Shown: positions 11,492-23,510 of the stretch, in pieces
Position numbering within the stretch: the stretch's first letter is position 1
Layout of the letters: every line of letters begins with the position of its first letter
Assembly: GCA_963995505.1 (NCBI GenBank)
Contig: OZ023195.1
Span: 1,426,001-1,490,000, forward strand
Reading direction: 5' to 3'
Length of the DNA: 64,000 bases
DNA from: Hypericum androsaemum
Taxonomy: Eukaryota > Streptophyta > Magnoliopsida > Malpighiales > Hypericaceae
Program-made: the position numbers and the translations under genes
The notes under the pieces: generated by a model
Told to the model about the DNA's origin: nothing
Database searches by the model: none
What the model saw: the letters and a program-made list of their open reading frames with translations, nothing else

Positions 11492-12814
11492 TGATAGTCA
11501 TGGCTAATTTTGAAATTATAAAATTTTAAAATATATCTTTTTTTTTGTTTCTCTCTAGTTTGCTTTTGTTTCTCTATTCTTTCTCCTTCCCATCTCTCCC
11601 TTTGACAAAGAACCACTAGCCCCGTTGACATCGCGTCGCCACGCCACCATTCCTGGCTCGTGATGACATATCCTTCAACCTATTCATGCCGAAATATACA
11701 GATGAAAGATTTCAAATGTATGACCCAAATTTCTAACAAATTATGTCGAATCTCCTCAAATTTTTTAGTAAAGTATCTTGAGGTGGAGCTCTATTGGTAG
11801 CTAGGGATCAAGCTGCATAATGCATGAGTGCGAAATCCCAATTGTGACGTGGTGTCGTGGTCAGTAAGTGTGAGTAAAATATACGATATCTGAAATCAGA
11901 ATCTCGAATTCCAATAAAATTTTGTTAATAGATTCATATATCTAATGTGGTTGGTGGCATGGTGGCGATAACATTGTGTCAATGAGGCGTACAACTCCTT
12001 GTCGAAGAGAGAAATAAAGGGGAGAGAGAGATGAGACAAAAGAGAGGAATGGAAGGGTGGGAGAGAAAAAAAAAGTTTGGCATGTTTTAGAGATTTTTCA
12101 ATTTCAAAATTATCTAGAATGATTATACAAAAATAATTTAATATAGATCGATGATCATACATAGGCGACTTAATATAGATGAATGATCATATAAACGTGA
12201 CTAAATATAGATCGGTGACCATAAAAGAAAAAGAGATTAATGATCATAATGCAGGGGAGCACATGGATAAGTATCCAGAGTCCGTTGATTTCGCATAATT
12301 CCAGAAACAAGCTATATTCTTGATCTGTTGATTCTAATAATACCCGAAAGTGACAGAAAATTTGAAAAAATCATTATTTTTATTTATCAAAATCCAACCA
12401 CCTAAAATAATAGCGAAGTTCCTACTTATAAAGAATAAAAAAACCTATCAAAGTCTTGATAATAATCTAAAACCTCTGAATAATAATCAAAACTTATATA
12501 TAATTATTAAATATAATATCATACTTTATCTAATTAAATCACGAGCTAAAATTTATAAAAGATAATTGATCATAGGTGTCTTTTTACCGCAAACGATGCA
12601 CATCCACAACCGTTGGGATCCGGATCTCTTCCTAGTTAAATTATAAGCTTTTGGGCCTATATTATATCAATTTCTTTAATTTGAAAGTCGTATCATGAGA
12701 TTGAGATGCTAAAACACATGCTCCATAACCTGTTAATTATGTGAAACTGTCGGGGATAGGCACATGCAATTGAAAAAAATGTCAAATGTTACGTGGAGGG
12801 AAGGAACCAGCTTG
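11492..12814. repeat. Intergenic DNA with diverged copy of a dispersed repeat
   Basis: Within about 11760-12240, TTGGTAGCT, AAGTGTGAGTAAAATATA and a GAAGAGAGAAATAAAGG stretch correspond to the better preserved copies at 22656-23070 and 30656-31090. No coding sequence is seen. 12240-12814 is featureless AT-rich DNA. Confidence 0.5.
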
Positions 12815-12823
12815 TTATTTTAA

Positions 12824-13840
12824 GGGTATATTATTCTCAGCTCCTTGGAGTTTCATCAACCTACTCTTGTATCCCTGAGTTTCTAAAAATGAGTTTTTTG
12901 TCCCTGTGTTTGATTTTATTATACTCTCGGGTCCTCCAGTGATGTCATCAACTCTTTTTTTTCCATTTTTGACATTGAAATAACCTATGTTACCCAAAAA
13001 AAATTGAACCAAAAACTGCCGACCATTGCTGTCACCGTCCGTCACCGGTCAGCTCTTCCCTTCCGTCTCCGGTCGCCTTTTTCGGCGCGCCCTCTCCTCA
13101 CTCAACCACCGACCATTGCTGTCATCTTCCGACCCCACGGGCAGGAGACCCTCCCGCACCAGGAGATGTCACCGTCCGACCCCACGGGCAGGAGATCCTC
13201 CCGCACCAGGAGATCGACCTCCTCAAGATCATGAAGAAGGTTTCGGATCCGAAGGCCATGGGCAGGCTTGGGCTCCACCTCCCCCTCATCGTCCGACTGC
13301 CTGACATTTTGAAGAATTGCCTCTAGTCGCTCCAGTCGACTTTCGACTTAGCCAGTAGGCCTAACGGGTACGGGTCCAAGAAGGTTTTGGATCTGAAGGC
13401 CGTGGGCGGACTTGATCCAGAAACTGATGCCATATTTCACCACTAGATCTGGCTCGGCCATGCCGAGCAAGGTTGCCTCTCTACCGTCTCTCTCAATTTC
13501 GTCAATTGATGATGAAAAATCAGCGAGGATTGACTGGAAGTAAATTTTGGAACCAAGAAAATTGGTTGCCGGAGAAAATTTTGGTCGCCGGAGTAAATTT
13601 TAGTCACCGGAGTAAATTTTGCTTTTCGGAGAAGATGACTAGAAGCTGGTATTCGCCTAAGAAGATGACCGGAGGGGTAAAAAAGTTATTTCAGAGATAA
13701 AATGATAATAAAATAAGTGATGACGTCAACGAAGGATAGTATAATAAAACCAAACACAGGAGACGACAAGATCATTTATGGAAACCCAGGGATGCAAGAG
13801 GTAGGGTGACAAAATCCTAAGGACCTCAGGTAATTTACCC
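12824..13840. mobile_element. Foldback MULE-type element B (1017 bp) with GC-rich interior
   Basis: Inverted ends lie at 12824-13000 and 13690-13840 (GGGTATATTATTCTCAG against GGGTAAATTACCTGAGG, and a shared TTATTATACT block with its complement). The flanks are TTATTTTAA (12815-12823) and TTATTTTTAA (13841-13850), the same apart from one T. The interior (13020-13460) is far more GC-rich than the surroundings, which suggests captured gene sequence. Non-autonomous. Confidence 0.65.
13210..13326 (+). pseudogene. Unidentified captured coding fragment inside element B
   Basis: The plus-strand frame reads [20 protein letters not shown] followed by [18 protein letters not shown] and a stop. It has protein-like composition, but I do not recognise the family. 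Just upstream, 13125-13215 holds two near-identical copies of about 46 bp containing GACCCCACGGGCAGGAGA. A diverged echo (KKVLDLKAVGGLDPE) occurs near 13378-13425. Confidence 0.35.
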
Positions 13841-13850
13841 TTATTTTTAA

Positions 13851-14879
13851 TAATACATTTCGTGTCAAGAATGTACTTTTTTTGTATATGCGGATAGGCA
13901 GGCTTCTGGCCATCGCCTAAGAGACTTTTCGGTTAGATTTGAGAGGTAAAATACATTTGTAGTCACGAAATTTTACATTTTTTGCTAATTTAAGATTACT
14001 TATCTTTTTATATAGGTGATTTAATCGGTAACTATTGGAAAGGCTGAAAGAGAGATTAACACATTATAAAAAGTGAAGATGCAATTTGATTTTTAGAATG
14101 TCAACAACTGACGAGATATGAACGAAAATCAAAACAAAATTAATACTCTAAAATTTATCGTTGAATCACCAATGAGTTGTAGATGATCGTGAATATATTT
14201 GCAGATGTCAAGTATCTAATGTACTTGTGTCTCAAGTTGATATGTCTAATTTTTCCACTGGCTAAACGATAGACATAGTCGATTGACTATCATACTACAA
14301 AAAATACTAACATAAACTGCAGCCACAACTTAAAATCTTCTTCTAGTACAAAAACAAATTTGCAAAGAGTCGTAAATCCTATCATAGATTTTCTAGGACC
14401 GACCCTAATCCTTATTAAATCACTAACCTCCTTAAATTTAGAGTTCTCAAATTCGATGTACTTATTTTCATAATGAAATGAGATTAAGGCATATCCTTCA
14501 TTGTCCTTTTATTAATAAGTAATCCTTCACTATGCCTTATAATTGTGATACCTAGATTGATATAATTAAGTTAGAAGAACTCGAGTACTCCAGTCGATGC
14601 TCACAATCTTCATGTTCCTACGAGATTAGGTTGCATGAGGCATCGACACAAGGCCTGAATGATGGCGCAACGGCGGCAGCGCGACACCAATGGGGCTGAC
14701 AGTTCCTTGTCGAAGAGAGAGAAAAAAAATTAAAAATAGAGGAAGATTAAAAGGTGAGATTAAAAGAAAAAATTAAAATTTTATAATTTCAAAATTATCC
14801 AGGGTGACAATACCATAGCGACTTACTATAGATCAACGAGGGAGAAAAAATATTAGTGACCACATGCTGAAATTAATAA
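13851..14879. other. Intergenic DNA; weak relative of the dispersed repeat at its end
   Basis: No gene seen. About 14620-14880 shares GTTCCTTGTCGAAGAGAGAG and surrounding order with the repeat copies at 11.8, 22.7 and 30.7 kb. Confidence 0.45.
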
Positions 14880-14888
14880 AAAAATTAA

Positions 14889-15236
14889 GAGTAAATTACT
14901 CTTAAGTCCTTTGAGTTTGCTTAAATATACTCAAAAGTCCCCCTTGTTTGCAAAATAACGCCGACGTCCTTTTTATTATACTTTCGGGTCCCTGGCGCAC
15001 GTTAGAAGCTCTTTCTTTTTCATTTTTGTCAATAAAATGACCAAAATACTCTTCAAAAAATGAAGGGTATTTTCGTCATTTCAATGATAAAAATAAAAAA
15101 AGTGTTGCTGACGTCAGCCAGGTACCCGAACGTATAATAAAATCAAATATGTGGAACTTTGGCCTATATTTTTCAAACAGATGGACTTTTGAGTATATTT
15201 AAATAAATTCGAAAGACTTAGACAATAATTTTACCC
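14889..15236. mobile_element. Foldback MULE-type element C (348 bp)
   Basis: The two arms are nearly the whole element: 14889-15060 pairs with 15062-15236 through AAATATACTCAAAAGTCC, GGGTCCCTGG/CCAGGTACCC and TGACCAAAATACTCTTCA with their complements. The flanks are AAAAATTAA (14880-14888) and AAAAATCAA (15237-15245), 8 of 9 identical. Its ends are of the same type as elements A, B, D and E. It has no coding capacity. Confidence 0.7.
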
Positions 15237-15245
15237 AAAAATCAA

Positions 15246-15929
15246 TGACTAAAGATATCTTTTACCTCGAGAATGGGGAACCCACCCGTAAAAAATCCAT
15301 CTCTTTCGAAATACTCTCTTGCTTTAAACGAACTCTTTTTTTTGTCCTGAACTTAAATACTTCCTCCGATTCTCTTGTTCTTAGCTGGAACCCAGAGGGC
15401 AGGAGAGGGAATCTATCTATCTCTCCGTTCCAAGTTGCAAGTTTTCAAACAAACTCCGCCTCTTCTCCATTTCCCAGAAACACCTTCCCCATAATAATAA
15501 CACAGAGGCCCACTTGTTCCTTCCCAAATATACACAATCTCTTCTCTCCTCCTTATTGGGTTTTGGATTGAGTAGGGACAATATAAAAGTCGTCCCTATG
15601 GAAAGAATTTTATTTGGACCATCAGATTTCATTAAAAATCGTGTATAGAGATCTGACATTCATAAAAAAAACATATCTATAACCAAAATTACTTGATCAA
15701 TTTCAGTTGAATCCAACCCCCTCCTTCTTTGCCCAAACCTGGGTTTATCTTCTGAGCAAAAGTTGGCCAAACCCAAAATCCAAAAGGGAAAGGAAAGTCT
15801 GCGGCTTTTTTCTTCGGTGAATTTAAATTTAGACGACCTGGCCTCCGGGCCTTTGTTTCCACTTATCACCGGAAACCGTGCTAGGATCCGTTGATAAAGT
15901 CTGAAGCTTTCAGACACTTTACAAGTGTA
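15246..15929. other. Upstream region of the GT61 gene
   Basis: No separate gene supported. The pyrimidine-rich tract at 15440-15560 and the following GC-richer DNA probably hold promoter and 5' leader of the GT61 gene. I see no unambiguous TATA box. Confidence 0.4.
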
Positions 15930-17750
15930 ATGAAGAAAATGGTGCACTACCAGAGGTACCAGGTGCAAGTGAAGAAGGGGGACAGCCACGTGGAGGAAAA
16001 CTGTGAAGCTCTTGCTGCTATGGCTTGTCCAAGCTCCTCTGGTTTCTGTTACTACAAGACAAGGGCAAGGCCTAAGCTGCTTTACCTCCTCTTCATTTCC
16101 CTCCTCTCTTGTTGCCTTGTTCTTGTCCCCAACATCTTTGGCTCCTCCTCCTCTCTATCGTGTGAGCCCTATTCCTCTTCTTTTGTTCTTTCCATTTTCT
16201 GGGTTTGTTTTTCTAGTCTCTATTTGTTTCAAAGATTTGTGCTTTATTGGGATTTGGGCCTTTGTTTGGTGCAGATTCATGTGGTGGTGAATACAAGCAG
16301 AGTCTGCTTGATGCAAAAGCACCATTGTGCTCTTTAGTCACTAATGGTTAGCACTAGAAATGCCCCTATCTCCCTCTTTTTGTTTACATTTTCTTTTGCT
16401 ATTTCAATCCTTGGTGGCCGGGTCTTGTTGCATCGTTGGCAGGGTTCGTATCATTCTAACAAGGTTTTGCTCTTTTTGGTTGTATAATCAGGCACCATAT
16501 GCTGTGATAGAACCAGCCGTCGTACCGATATCTGCATAATGAAAGGAGATGTAAGAACACATTCAGCTTCTTCTTCAATCTTCCTTTACACACCAAGAAA
16601 CATCACAGGTAGAATGAAGCATGGTTCCTCTGCAATGGGGGAAGACGAGGCCGTGCTCCAACTCGAAAAGATCAAGCCGTATACTAGGAAATGGGAGGAG
16701 GACACAATGGACAGGGTTGGCGAATTAAACCTTGTTTCGAAGCGGGATGAATTAAGAAACAACCATGGTTGTGATGTCAAGCACAACGTGCCAGCTGTGT
16801 TCTTCTCAACTTCTGGCTATACTGGCAATCTCTACCATGAGTTCAACGATGGGATCTTGCCTCTGTACATTACCGCGCGTAGGTTCGAGAAGAATGTCGT
16901 GTTTGTGATCCAAGAGTATCATGACTGGTGGATAACGAAATACGGAGACATTCTCTCCGAGCTTTCTGATTATCCTGCCATTGATTTTAGTGGAGACAAG
17001 AGGACACATTGCTTCCCTGAAGCCATTGTTGGCCTTAGGATCCACGACGAGCTCACCGTTGATCCTTCCTTGATGCAAGGAAACAGGACGATTGTCGATT
17101 TCCGCAAGCTCCTAGACAGAGCATATTGGCCACGGGTAAAGGACTTCATCGAAGAGGAAGATAGAGAAGCTCAACAACCACAGACACGGACTACTCCGAA
17201 GCTGGTTATATTATCGCGAAACGGGTCCAGAGCCATAACCAATGAAGATCTGCTGGTAAACATGGCTAAAGAAATAGGCTACTCTGTCGAAATCGTGAGG
17301 CCTGATCCGACAACAGAACTGGCCAAGATATACCAATCTCTAAACTCGAGCGACGTGATGATCGGTGTGCACGGCGCTGCCATGACACATCTGCTCTTCA
17401 TGAGGCCGGGCTCCGTGTTCATCCAAGTGGTTCCTCTTGGAACAGAATGGGCAGCTGAGAAGTACTACGGGGAGCCCGCGAAGAAGCTCGGGTTGAAGTA
17501 CATTGGCTACCAGATTCTCCCTCAGGAGAGCTCACTGTATGATGAATATGACAAGGATGATCCTGTTCTCCAAGACCCTGATAGTGTGAACCAGAAAGGG
17601 TGGGAGTACACCAAGTCCATTTACCTTGACAGGCAAAGCGTGAGGCTCAGTCTTGGACGATTTCAGAAGTGGCTACTGCGAGCTTATCGCTACTCCGTCA
17701 GGAAAAGAAGTCACCCTGCTCGTTCGAATACGAATTCAAATGCGTATTAG
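15930..17750 (+). CDS. GT61-family glycosyltransferase (xylan/N-glycan type), 3 exons, 520 aa
   Basis: Exons 15930-16161, 16275-16346 and 16492-17750 total 1563 nt and stay in frame. This is a type II Golgi membrane protein: a cytosolic N-terminus of about 48 residues, one membrane segment at about 50-70 (LLYLLFISLLSCCLVLVPNI), then a lumenal catalytic domain. GT61 signatures are CGGEYKQSLLDAK, GTICCDRTSRRTDICIMKGD, NLYHEFNDGILPLYITAR, the RNGSRAI block and SSDVMIGVHGAAMTHLLFMR. The plant family includes xylan arabinosyl- and xylosyltransferases; the acceptor cannot be told from sequence. I chose the ATG at 15930 as the first in frame after upstream non-ATG sequence. Part of the 3' flank just after the stop is repeated at 19.8 kb. 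Confidence 0.93.
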
Positions 17751-17989
17751 TCGATTCAAATCCGAATTAAATTCAATTCATGTTCACTATTTTAGGTTCT
17801 TTCTTTGTTTTGCTGGTTCTCCACGAGTACTACAAGTATTCGTTTATTCTGGATCTGTGCTAGGGAAGGAGGACTTTGTTGTACAAAAGAAATACATTTC
17901 AGGGAACAATAATCAGATTGTAACATGTACAGAAGAAATACAAGAAAGAAAAAAAAACATATTACGTGTCCATTTTTCTAAGTTCTACT

Positions 17990-18164
17990 AAAATGGGGTC
18001 CGTTTTTAACTTATTACAGTTAACGTGTCCGTTTTCAATGTAATATTTTTTGTCGTTGGTTACCACAATGTGTACTTTTTTGTATTGTGGTAAAAGGTTA
18101 CGAAAATTTTTTGTATTGTATTTGGACTCAAGAACTAGAGAACTTTGAAAACGGACCCTATTTT
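17990..18164. mobile_element. Small foldback MITE downstream of GT61
   Basis: Ends AAAATGGGGTCCGTTTTT (17990) and, reverse-complemented, AAAATAGGGTCCGTTTTC (18164). A second inner pairing involves ACCACAATG/TATTGTGGT. No coding capacity. Confidence 0.6.
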
Positions 18165-18840
18165 GGCATAAAAGTCGAAAAACAACGCGTGCTAATTTTT
18201 TTTCCAAATACATTGTAAGTTGTTTTTATTCGTTTATACTTATTTCCTATTTATCATCAGTGGAATCGTTGTAAGGACCGATATTTTGCTGCAATGGAAG
18301 TTCGGATACCAAACGAATTTTTCTCAGTACGCGTTGAACTGATGCAAAATATTTCGTTTGATAGGTGCAAAGTTTGTGTAACGTTTCTGTCCTTTGGAAA
18401 AAGGGTTTTTATAAGTTTTTTTAAAGGTCGAAGGGCAACTAGTCCACCATCTTTATTAATCACAAGTTGGTGTACAAAAGCAAGTACATTGGAATAGACT
18501 AACCTCATTGAGATCATCTAGATATGTATCCAAGCAAATAGAAAATGGAAAATCAGACAATACATAATCATAGTAAATAAAGAAGGCATGCTAGGACAGA
18601 ACATCAATGACAGAGTTTGTTTCCTTCCGTCCGTGTGTGATGTATTTGTATCTCCCACTCTCTCTAGGAAATTTTTGACTCAGCTAATCAGAATGAACTG
18701 CGGATGATCCTCGAAATGGCACGGCCAACACAGAGAAAAGCTAGGGAGAAGTCCACCTCGCAACAATCTTGCAAAAACCACGCTCCCATACCAACTCAAG
18801 TCCTAGATTAAGTGCCCAAATCTCTGCCACTAGAGCTGTA
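18165..18840 (-). repeat. Intergenic DNA ending in an old LINE RNase H fragment
   Basis: 18165-18680 shows nothing recognisable. About 18690-18840, read on the minus strand, encodes a decayed LINE RNase H piece (AEIWALN followed by WERGFARLLR). It resumes after the younger LINE insertion, at 19580. Confidence 0.45.
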
Positions 18841-19579
18841 CAACGCCCAATGCCTTTTTTTTGGTGTAATGGGAGAGGCAAATGCCCCTACATATATATA
18901 AATCTAATGGCCAAAAATATCATACTTAGTGCAAGGCCCCCTCTCGGCCTCTTGTGAGGTTGCGACCGCCGGCCTCATCAAAACCCTATCACGAAAAAAC
19001 CCGTTGGGAAAACCCCGTGATAGGGAAAGAGTACCTCGGGAGAGTATACCCTCCCTTGACGTTTGGTGTATCGCAAAACCTGGCTTTGCACCGTCAACTA
19101 GAACAACATTCCGGGGAAAGGCAACATCCCCAATATCCTCTAACATAATGGCCCTCACATCAATCGTGGCGATATCCAAAATATGAGTACCAAGGGGCAT
19201 GGAAAAACTAATATTAGCTAAACGATCCGCACATCTATTGGCTTCTCTATAAGCATGCACAATCTGAAGGTTCCAATCCCCTTTCAACTCGTGTCTAACC
19301 TGATCAAGGAGAGGGGAAAGAGACTCACGTTGACCACTCTTTGAATTGAGCAAACTCACCACTACACTGGAGTCCATCTCGAGAATCAGCTTGTTGATCC
19401 CTTTCATCTTTGCCATCTTGAGCCCATGGTAAGCACCCCATAACTCCGCCTCCACACTGGTACAGGTCCCAATATTTGATAAAAATCCTCCGACCCACTC
19501 TCCTTGATGGTCTCTAAGAATACCTCCAGCAGCGGCCAGCCCGCATGTCGCTCTCATTGCCCCAACGCCCAATGCCTTT
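18841..19579 (-). mobile_element. 5'-truncated L1-type LINE with perfect 17-bp target duplication
   Basis: CAACGCCCAATGCCTTT is present at 18841-18857 and 19563-19579. The inserted DNA (18858-19562, minus) ends in an A-run on the minus strand (T-run to 18862). The reading frame 19562-18904 encodes the C-terminal RNase H domain of a plant LINE polyprotein: GGILRDHQGEWVGGF, SVEAELWGAYHGLKMAK, LILEMDSSVVVSLL and ANRCADRLANISF. The catalytic Glu and the following Asp are visible; the first Asp strand is lost by 5' truncation. The frame is still open over about 220 codons, so the insertion looks fairly young. It landed inside an older LINE fragment. Confidence 0.8.
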
Positions 19580-20248
19580 AGCGAAGCCCCAAAACCAAAA
19601 CAAAATTTTTGATGAATCGAATCTGAATCTGATTCAATTTAGGGTCACCTACGGGTGACCACGGTTCAAGTTCGACGAATTCTAATATTTCAAATTCCAA
19701 AAATCATAATACGTATTCGATACAAATTCGGATTCGTATGAGACAGTTCGAATCTGAATCAAATTCAAGTTCAAACCCTATTTGAGGTTGTTTCTATGTT
19801 TCGGTGGTTCTCCACGAGTACTACGAGAATTCGTTTATTCTCGATCTGTGTTAGGGAAGGAAGATTTTGTCTGCACAAAAGAAATACGAAAAGAAATGCA
19901 TTTCAGGGAACAACAATCAGATTAGTATTCGTTTATTAGTATCATTCTCGGTGCACATTAACCTTTGAACATCAAATTGTAATCGAACAACAAATGGAAC
20001 ATTATTAATCGAACAACAAATGGAACATTATCAATCTGATGATACTAAAATCTTAAATTTTGTAAAAGGGGGAAAAACATTGTTCACTGTTCTATAATTG
20101 AATTGAATGATACACAGAAACCTATGAGTTACATAGAAAAATAAAATAAGATATAAATGGAACCAAAATTGGTAAAAAGTCTGAGATAAAAAAACGTTGT
20201 AACAAGTGCCGAATTATCTTTACATCCTCAGTAAAATATATGTAAAGT
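19580..20248. repeat. Diverged copy of the GT61 3' flank
   Basis: 19788-19925 repeats 17800-17925: GGTTCTCCACGAGTACTAC, AATTCGTTTATTCT and CATTTCAGGGAACAA occur in the same order and orientation. 19984-20040 carries a 30-bp tandem duplication containing CGAACAACAAATGGAACATT. No gene seen. Confidence 0.65.
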
Positions 20249-20765
20249 AATAACCTCTCTAAACTAATAAAAGTCTCGGTTCCGAATCAGGACCAATATT
20301 AAAATTTAATAACTCATCTATCGTAATAATTAATACTTTTTAGCTAATTTTAGTGTTAAATTCCGGTCCTAATTTTCGCATAAAGTAATATTTTTGAATA
20401 TATATAAAAACATATTTTACGAATTGAAACAATATTTTAAGACAATAGTTTGTGATAGACTTGCTTGTTTGATAAATTTTAGATCATCATTCTGTCTTCT
20501 CAACTGTCTTCAGATAGATTTTGTGATCGTCGTCTTGTTGTAAGAAAATATCGCAATTGAGTGTAGCATTTGAATAATTTTGTAAGCCGAGATTTTAGGT
20601 GACTAATATAGACAAAAATATTTTTAGTGTTTACATTTTATTGCACAAAAGTTCAATTGTAATATTTTTAGAGAAAAAATGTAAATATCTTTTTATGTAA
20701 TAATTTCTCTAAAATAATATTTTTTTTTACAATTCTAACATTATAATTTTAGAGAAGTTTTAATG
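20249..20765. mobile_element. Possible MITE with weak inverted ends
   Basis: The left end AAAGTAATAACCTCTCTAAA resembles the reverse complement of the right end (ATTAAAACTTCTCTAAAATT). The interior is AT-rich with no coding sequence. The boundaries are uncertain. Confidence 0.3.
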
Positions 20766-20769
20766 TATA

Positions 20770-22440
20770 CCGTACCTACTAGCTTTAGCAAAATGCCCTT
20801 GTTCCCTGATGAGATATCACTCCCTTTTCGTGGCATACTCGAATGGTCCCACCCTTGCAGAGATGCGAAATGCTCTGATTAAAGTGAACTTTATTGGTTT
20901 CAGGATAAAAGATATATGATAATGGTTACTCATTTTTCATAAATTTTATTGTAAGGATACTAATATGTTTTTCTTCCTTTATGGTTAGTGAGCGTATTAG
21001 GTTACAATTATACAATCACTCTAGATAATTTTAAAATTAAAAATATTGTAATATTTTTTTCTCTCGCCATCTTTTCTTTCTCTCTTCTCTCATTTTTTTT
21101 CTCTAACTATCACGGCCCGAAAATAGGAGTGACAAATGTCCGAGGTGTTAAATACACCGATAGGCACCAGAATTTATTATAAATAAATCCAACATCCGAA
21201 AGTATTCATTAATTAAAAATCAAACGATTGTCATCAAAACCAAATACTGGAAAATCAATAGCCTTTATTATCGAGAAAAACAGTGATGATGCATGCAGCT
21301 GAACCCCTCTACTCCCGATCCCGAACCTCACCCGAACTATCAGAAACACATACAACTAGTGTGAGTTGAATAACTCAGTAAGCAGAATCAAAATAAACAT
21401 ATCGAAAAGGACATATGCCCACCGATTGATTTTACAAATCGAAAAGGATCTCCTACCTGACAACTTAACTAACTAATATAATAGGACTCCGGAGAAACAC
21501 ATACAACTAGTGTGAGTTGAATAACTCAGTAAGTGGAATAAAAATAAACATATCGAAAAGGACATATGCACACCGATTGACTTTACAAATCGAAAAGGAT
21601 CCCCTGACTGACAACTTAACCCACTAATATAATAGGACTCCGGAGCCTAACAGAACCATGACAGGATTCTCGTGGGGAACATAAACACCCTTCCGTTCCT
21701 GCGTTGTGTGCCCATAAGATGGAAGAGTATCCCCTCCACGAGCCCAGATAATTCTCACACTCCATATCTATTTGATTACATGCACCTAGGATTACCCGGT
21801 AGCCCCTTGAAATGATGTGTATAAACTGTAGGACCCAAAAGGTGTGGAAACAATCTCGCCTCTCAGAAACAGAACAAAGATACCATATGCACATCGAAAC
21901 TCATAATCAAATCCAGACAAAATCAAATTCATAAGCCATACCTCAAAAGCTATACAGAATCAGAATTGATTTCATTAGCATTAAGGAAATCAGATTAGGT
22001 CAGAATCTAAACCCGAATCATATGTGGACAGACCAAAAATGGGGTTATTTTAGGAGGCCTAAAATCCTCGATTTACGATGTAACATAAATTCCACTTACC
22101 TGATGCTATTCCTAAATCCTTAACCTTCACGAGAGACCCTCTCAAAACCCCTTCTTCCCCTACAGATTTGACTTGTCCCCTCACAGCCGCTATGTCAGTT
22201 GATTCGCCTCTCCACCCTCCTTGTATAGTGATTTCCCGATGATCTCGTCCTCTTGTAGCACTTCCTCCCGAGTCGGATTGCTCTCCTCACCTTCACAGTG
22301 AGAGAAAATCCGTGGGTATGTCTATGGTGACAAAATGGGCAGCCTACAAGTCTATTTAATATGACTTTCAAGGCTAAAAACTCTAATCCACCCAAGTTAT
22401 CCTAATATGGCTAGAGTTTATGAAAAATTACCATTTGCTC
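20770..22440. repeat. Repeat-derived noncoding region with 151-bp tandem duplication
   Basis: 21342-21492 and 21493-21643 are two close copies of one unit (start AGAAACACATACAACTAGTG, end AGGACTCCGG). The surrounding sequence has the look of retrotransposon noncoding DNA but I cannot assign it. No gene is supported. Confidence 0.5.
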
Positions 22441-22655
22441 CCCAAACTTATTAAGACATGCCAATTACTCCTTTAAATTTATGAAATTATCAACTTGGTT
22501 TCTCAATTCTTACACTAACTTCAGCAAGGAGCCGCCACCCTGTTAATGTGTGCCGCCACCAATACTCCACCTTGCATGCCTCGTGCAACCTGATCCTGGC
22601 GAAACATGTAGCCATCAGACTTCAATTGCAAGACTCAAATTTCCTAACGGTCTGT

Positions 22656-23360
22656 GCCCAATCTCCTCATTTCTTATAGGTAAACCGACTCAGTGCAATC
22701 TCTTGGTAGCTCGAGACTATGCTGCAGGATGCGTTAGTACAAGATTTGAATGGCACATGGCGGTAAGTGTGAGCAAAATATATAATACTCGAAATCTGAA
22801 TTTGATATCTGACGTACTGGGAGACATGACGGCGGTGCGATATCAACGACTGCTTATTGAAGAGAGATAAAGAAATGGGGAGAGACGGGAAATGAAAGAG
22901 TGATAAAAAGGAAAAAAGTTCAGAATAATTTGAAAATTTTAAAATATCAAAGTTATCTAGCGTAATCATACGGGACAAGAAAAACTTTAGTGATCATGGA
23001 TTAAATTACAATAGATCAGTGATCATGAGTATCTTTTATGTGTAGTGAAGAATCTTTTCTCTGGCTGATGAGGTACATATTATTTTTTCATATTTCGTTA
23101 AAGGCTTTGTCTTACAAGTTGAATACTCCTAATATAGAGTTAATATAAAAAGGATCAACAAAGAAAATATAGTTCTAAATATGGCATTTTGAATTAAATT
23201 ACGGCTGTTTGACAAACATCTTTTAAATTTAGGAGTACAAAAAAGAATTTTAAAGAATGTGACATTTCGAATGTATGTTAACCAGATCAAATCTATGTTG
23301 ATCACCCTAAACTAAAAATACAGACAAGATTTGATTGAACAAATGTCAAAATTGTCAAAA
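22656..23360. repeat. Dispersed repeat, continuous copy
   Basis: It matches 30705-31075 and then 35330-35950, where it is interrupted by later insertions. Landmarks are TCTTGGTAGCTCG, GTGTGAGCAAAATATATAAT, CTTTGTCTTACAAG and TATGTTGATCACCCTAAACT. It is noncoding and its boundaries are not sharply visible. Confidence 0.7.
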
Positions 23361-23510
23361 TAAGCTTTTTCCTAAACAAATCCTATTGAGATGTCAACCT
23401 TGTTTTTTTGAATTAAAATTTAGGCAGATTGGATAAAAACCCTTCCCTTCCCTTATACTATGACCATTCTCTTTTCTCCTACCAACCATCTCTGCCATGA
23501 TGTTTCGATT

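Noticed and set aside
15660..15989. 109-codon minus-strand frame upstream of GT61
   Set aside because: No recognisable domain, overlaps the GT61 leader and start, and lies in a region with GT61 expression signals on the other strand.
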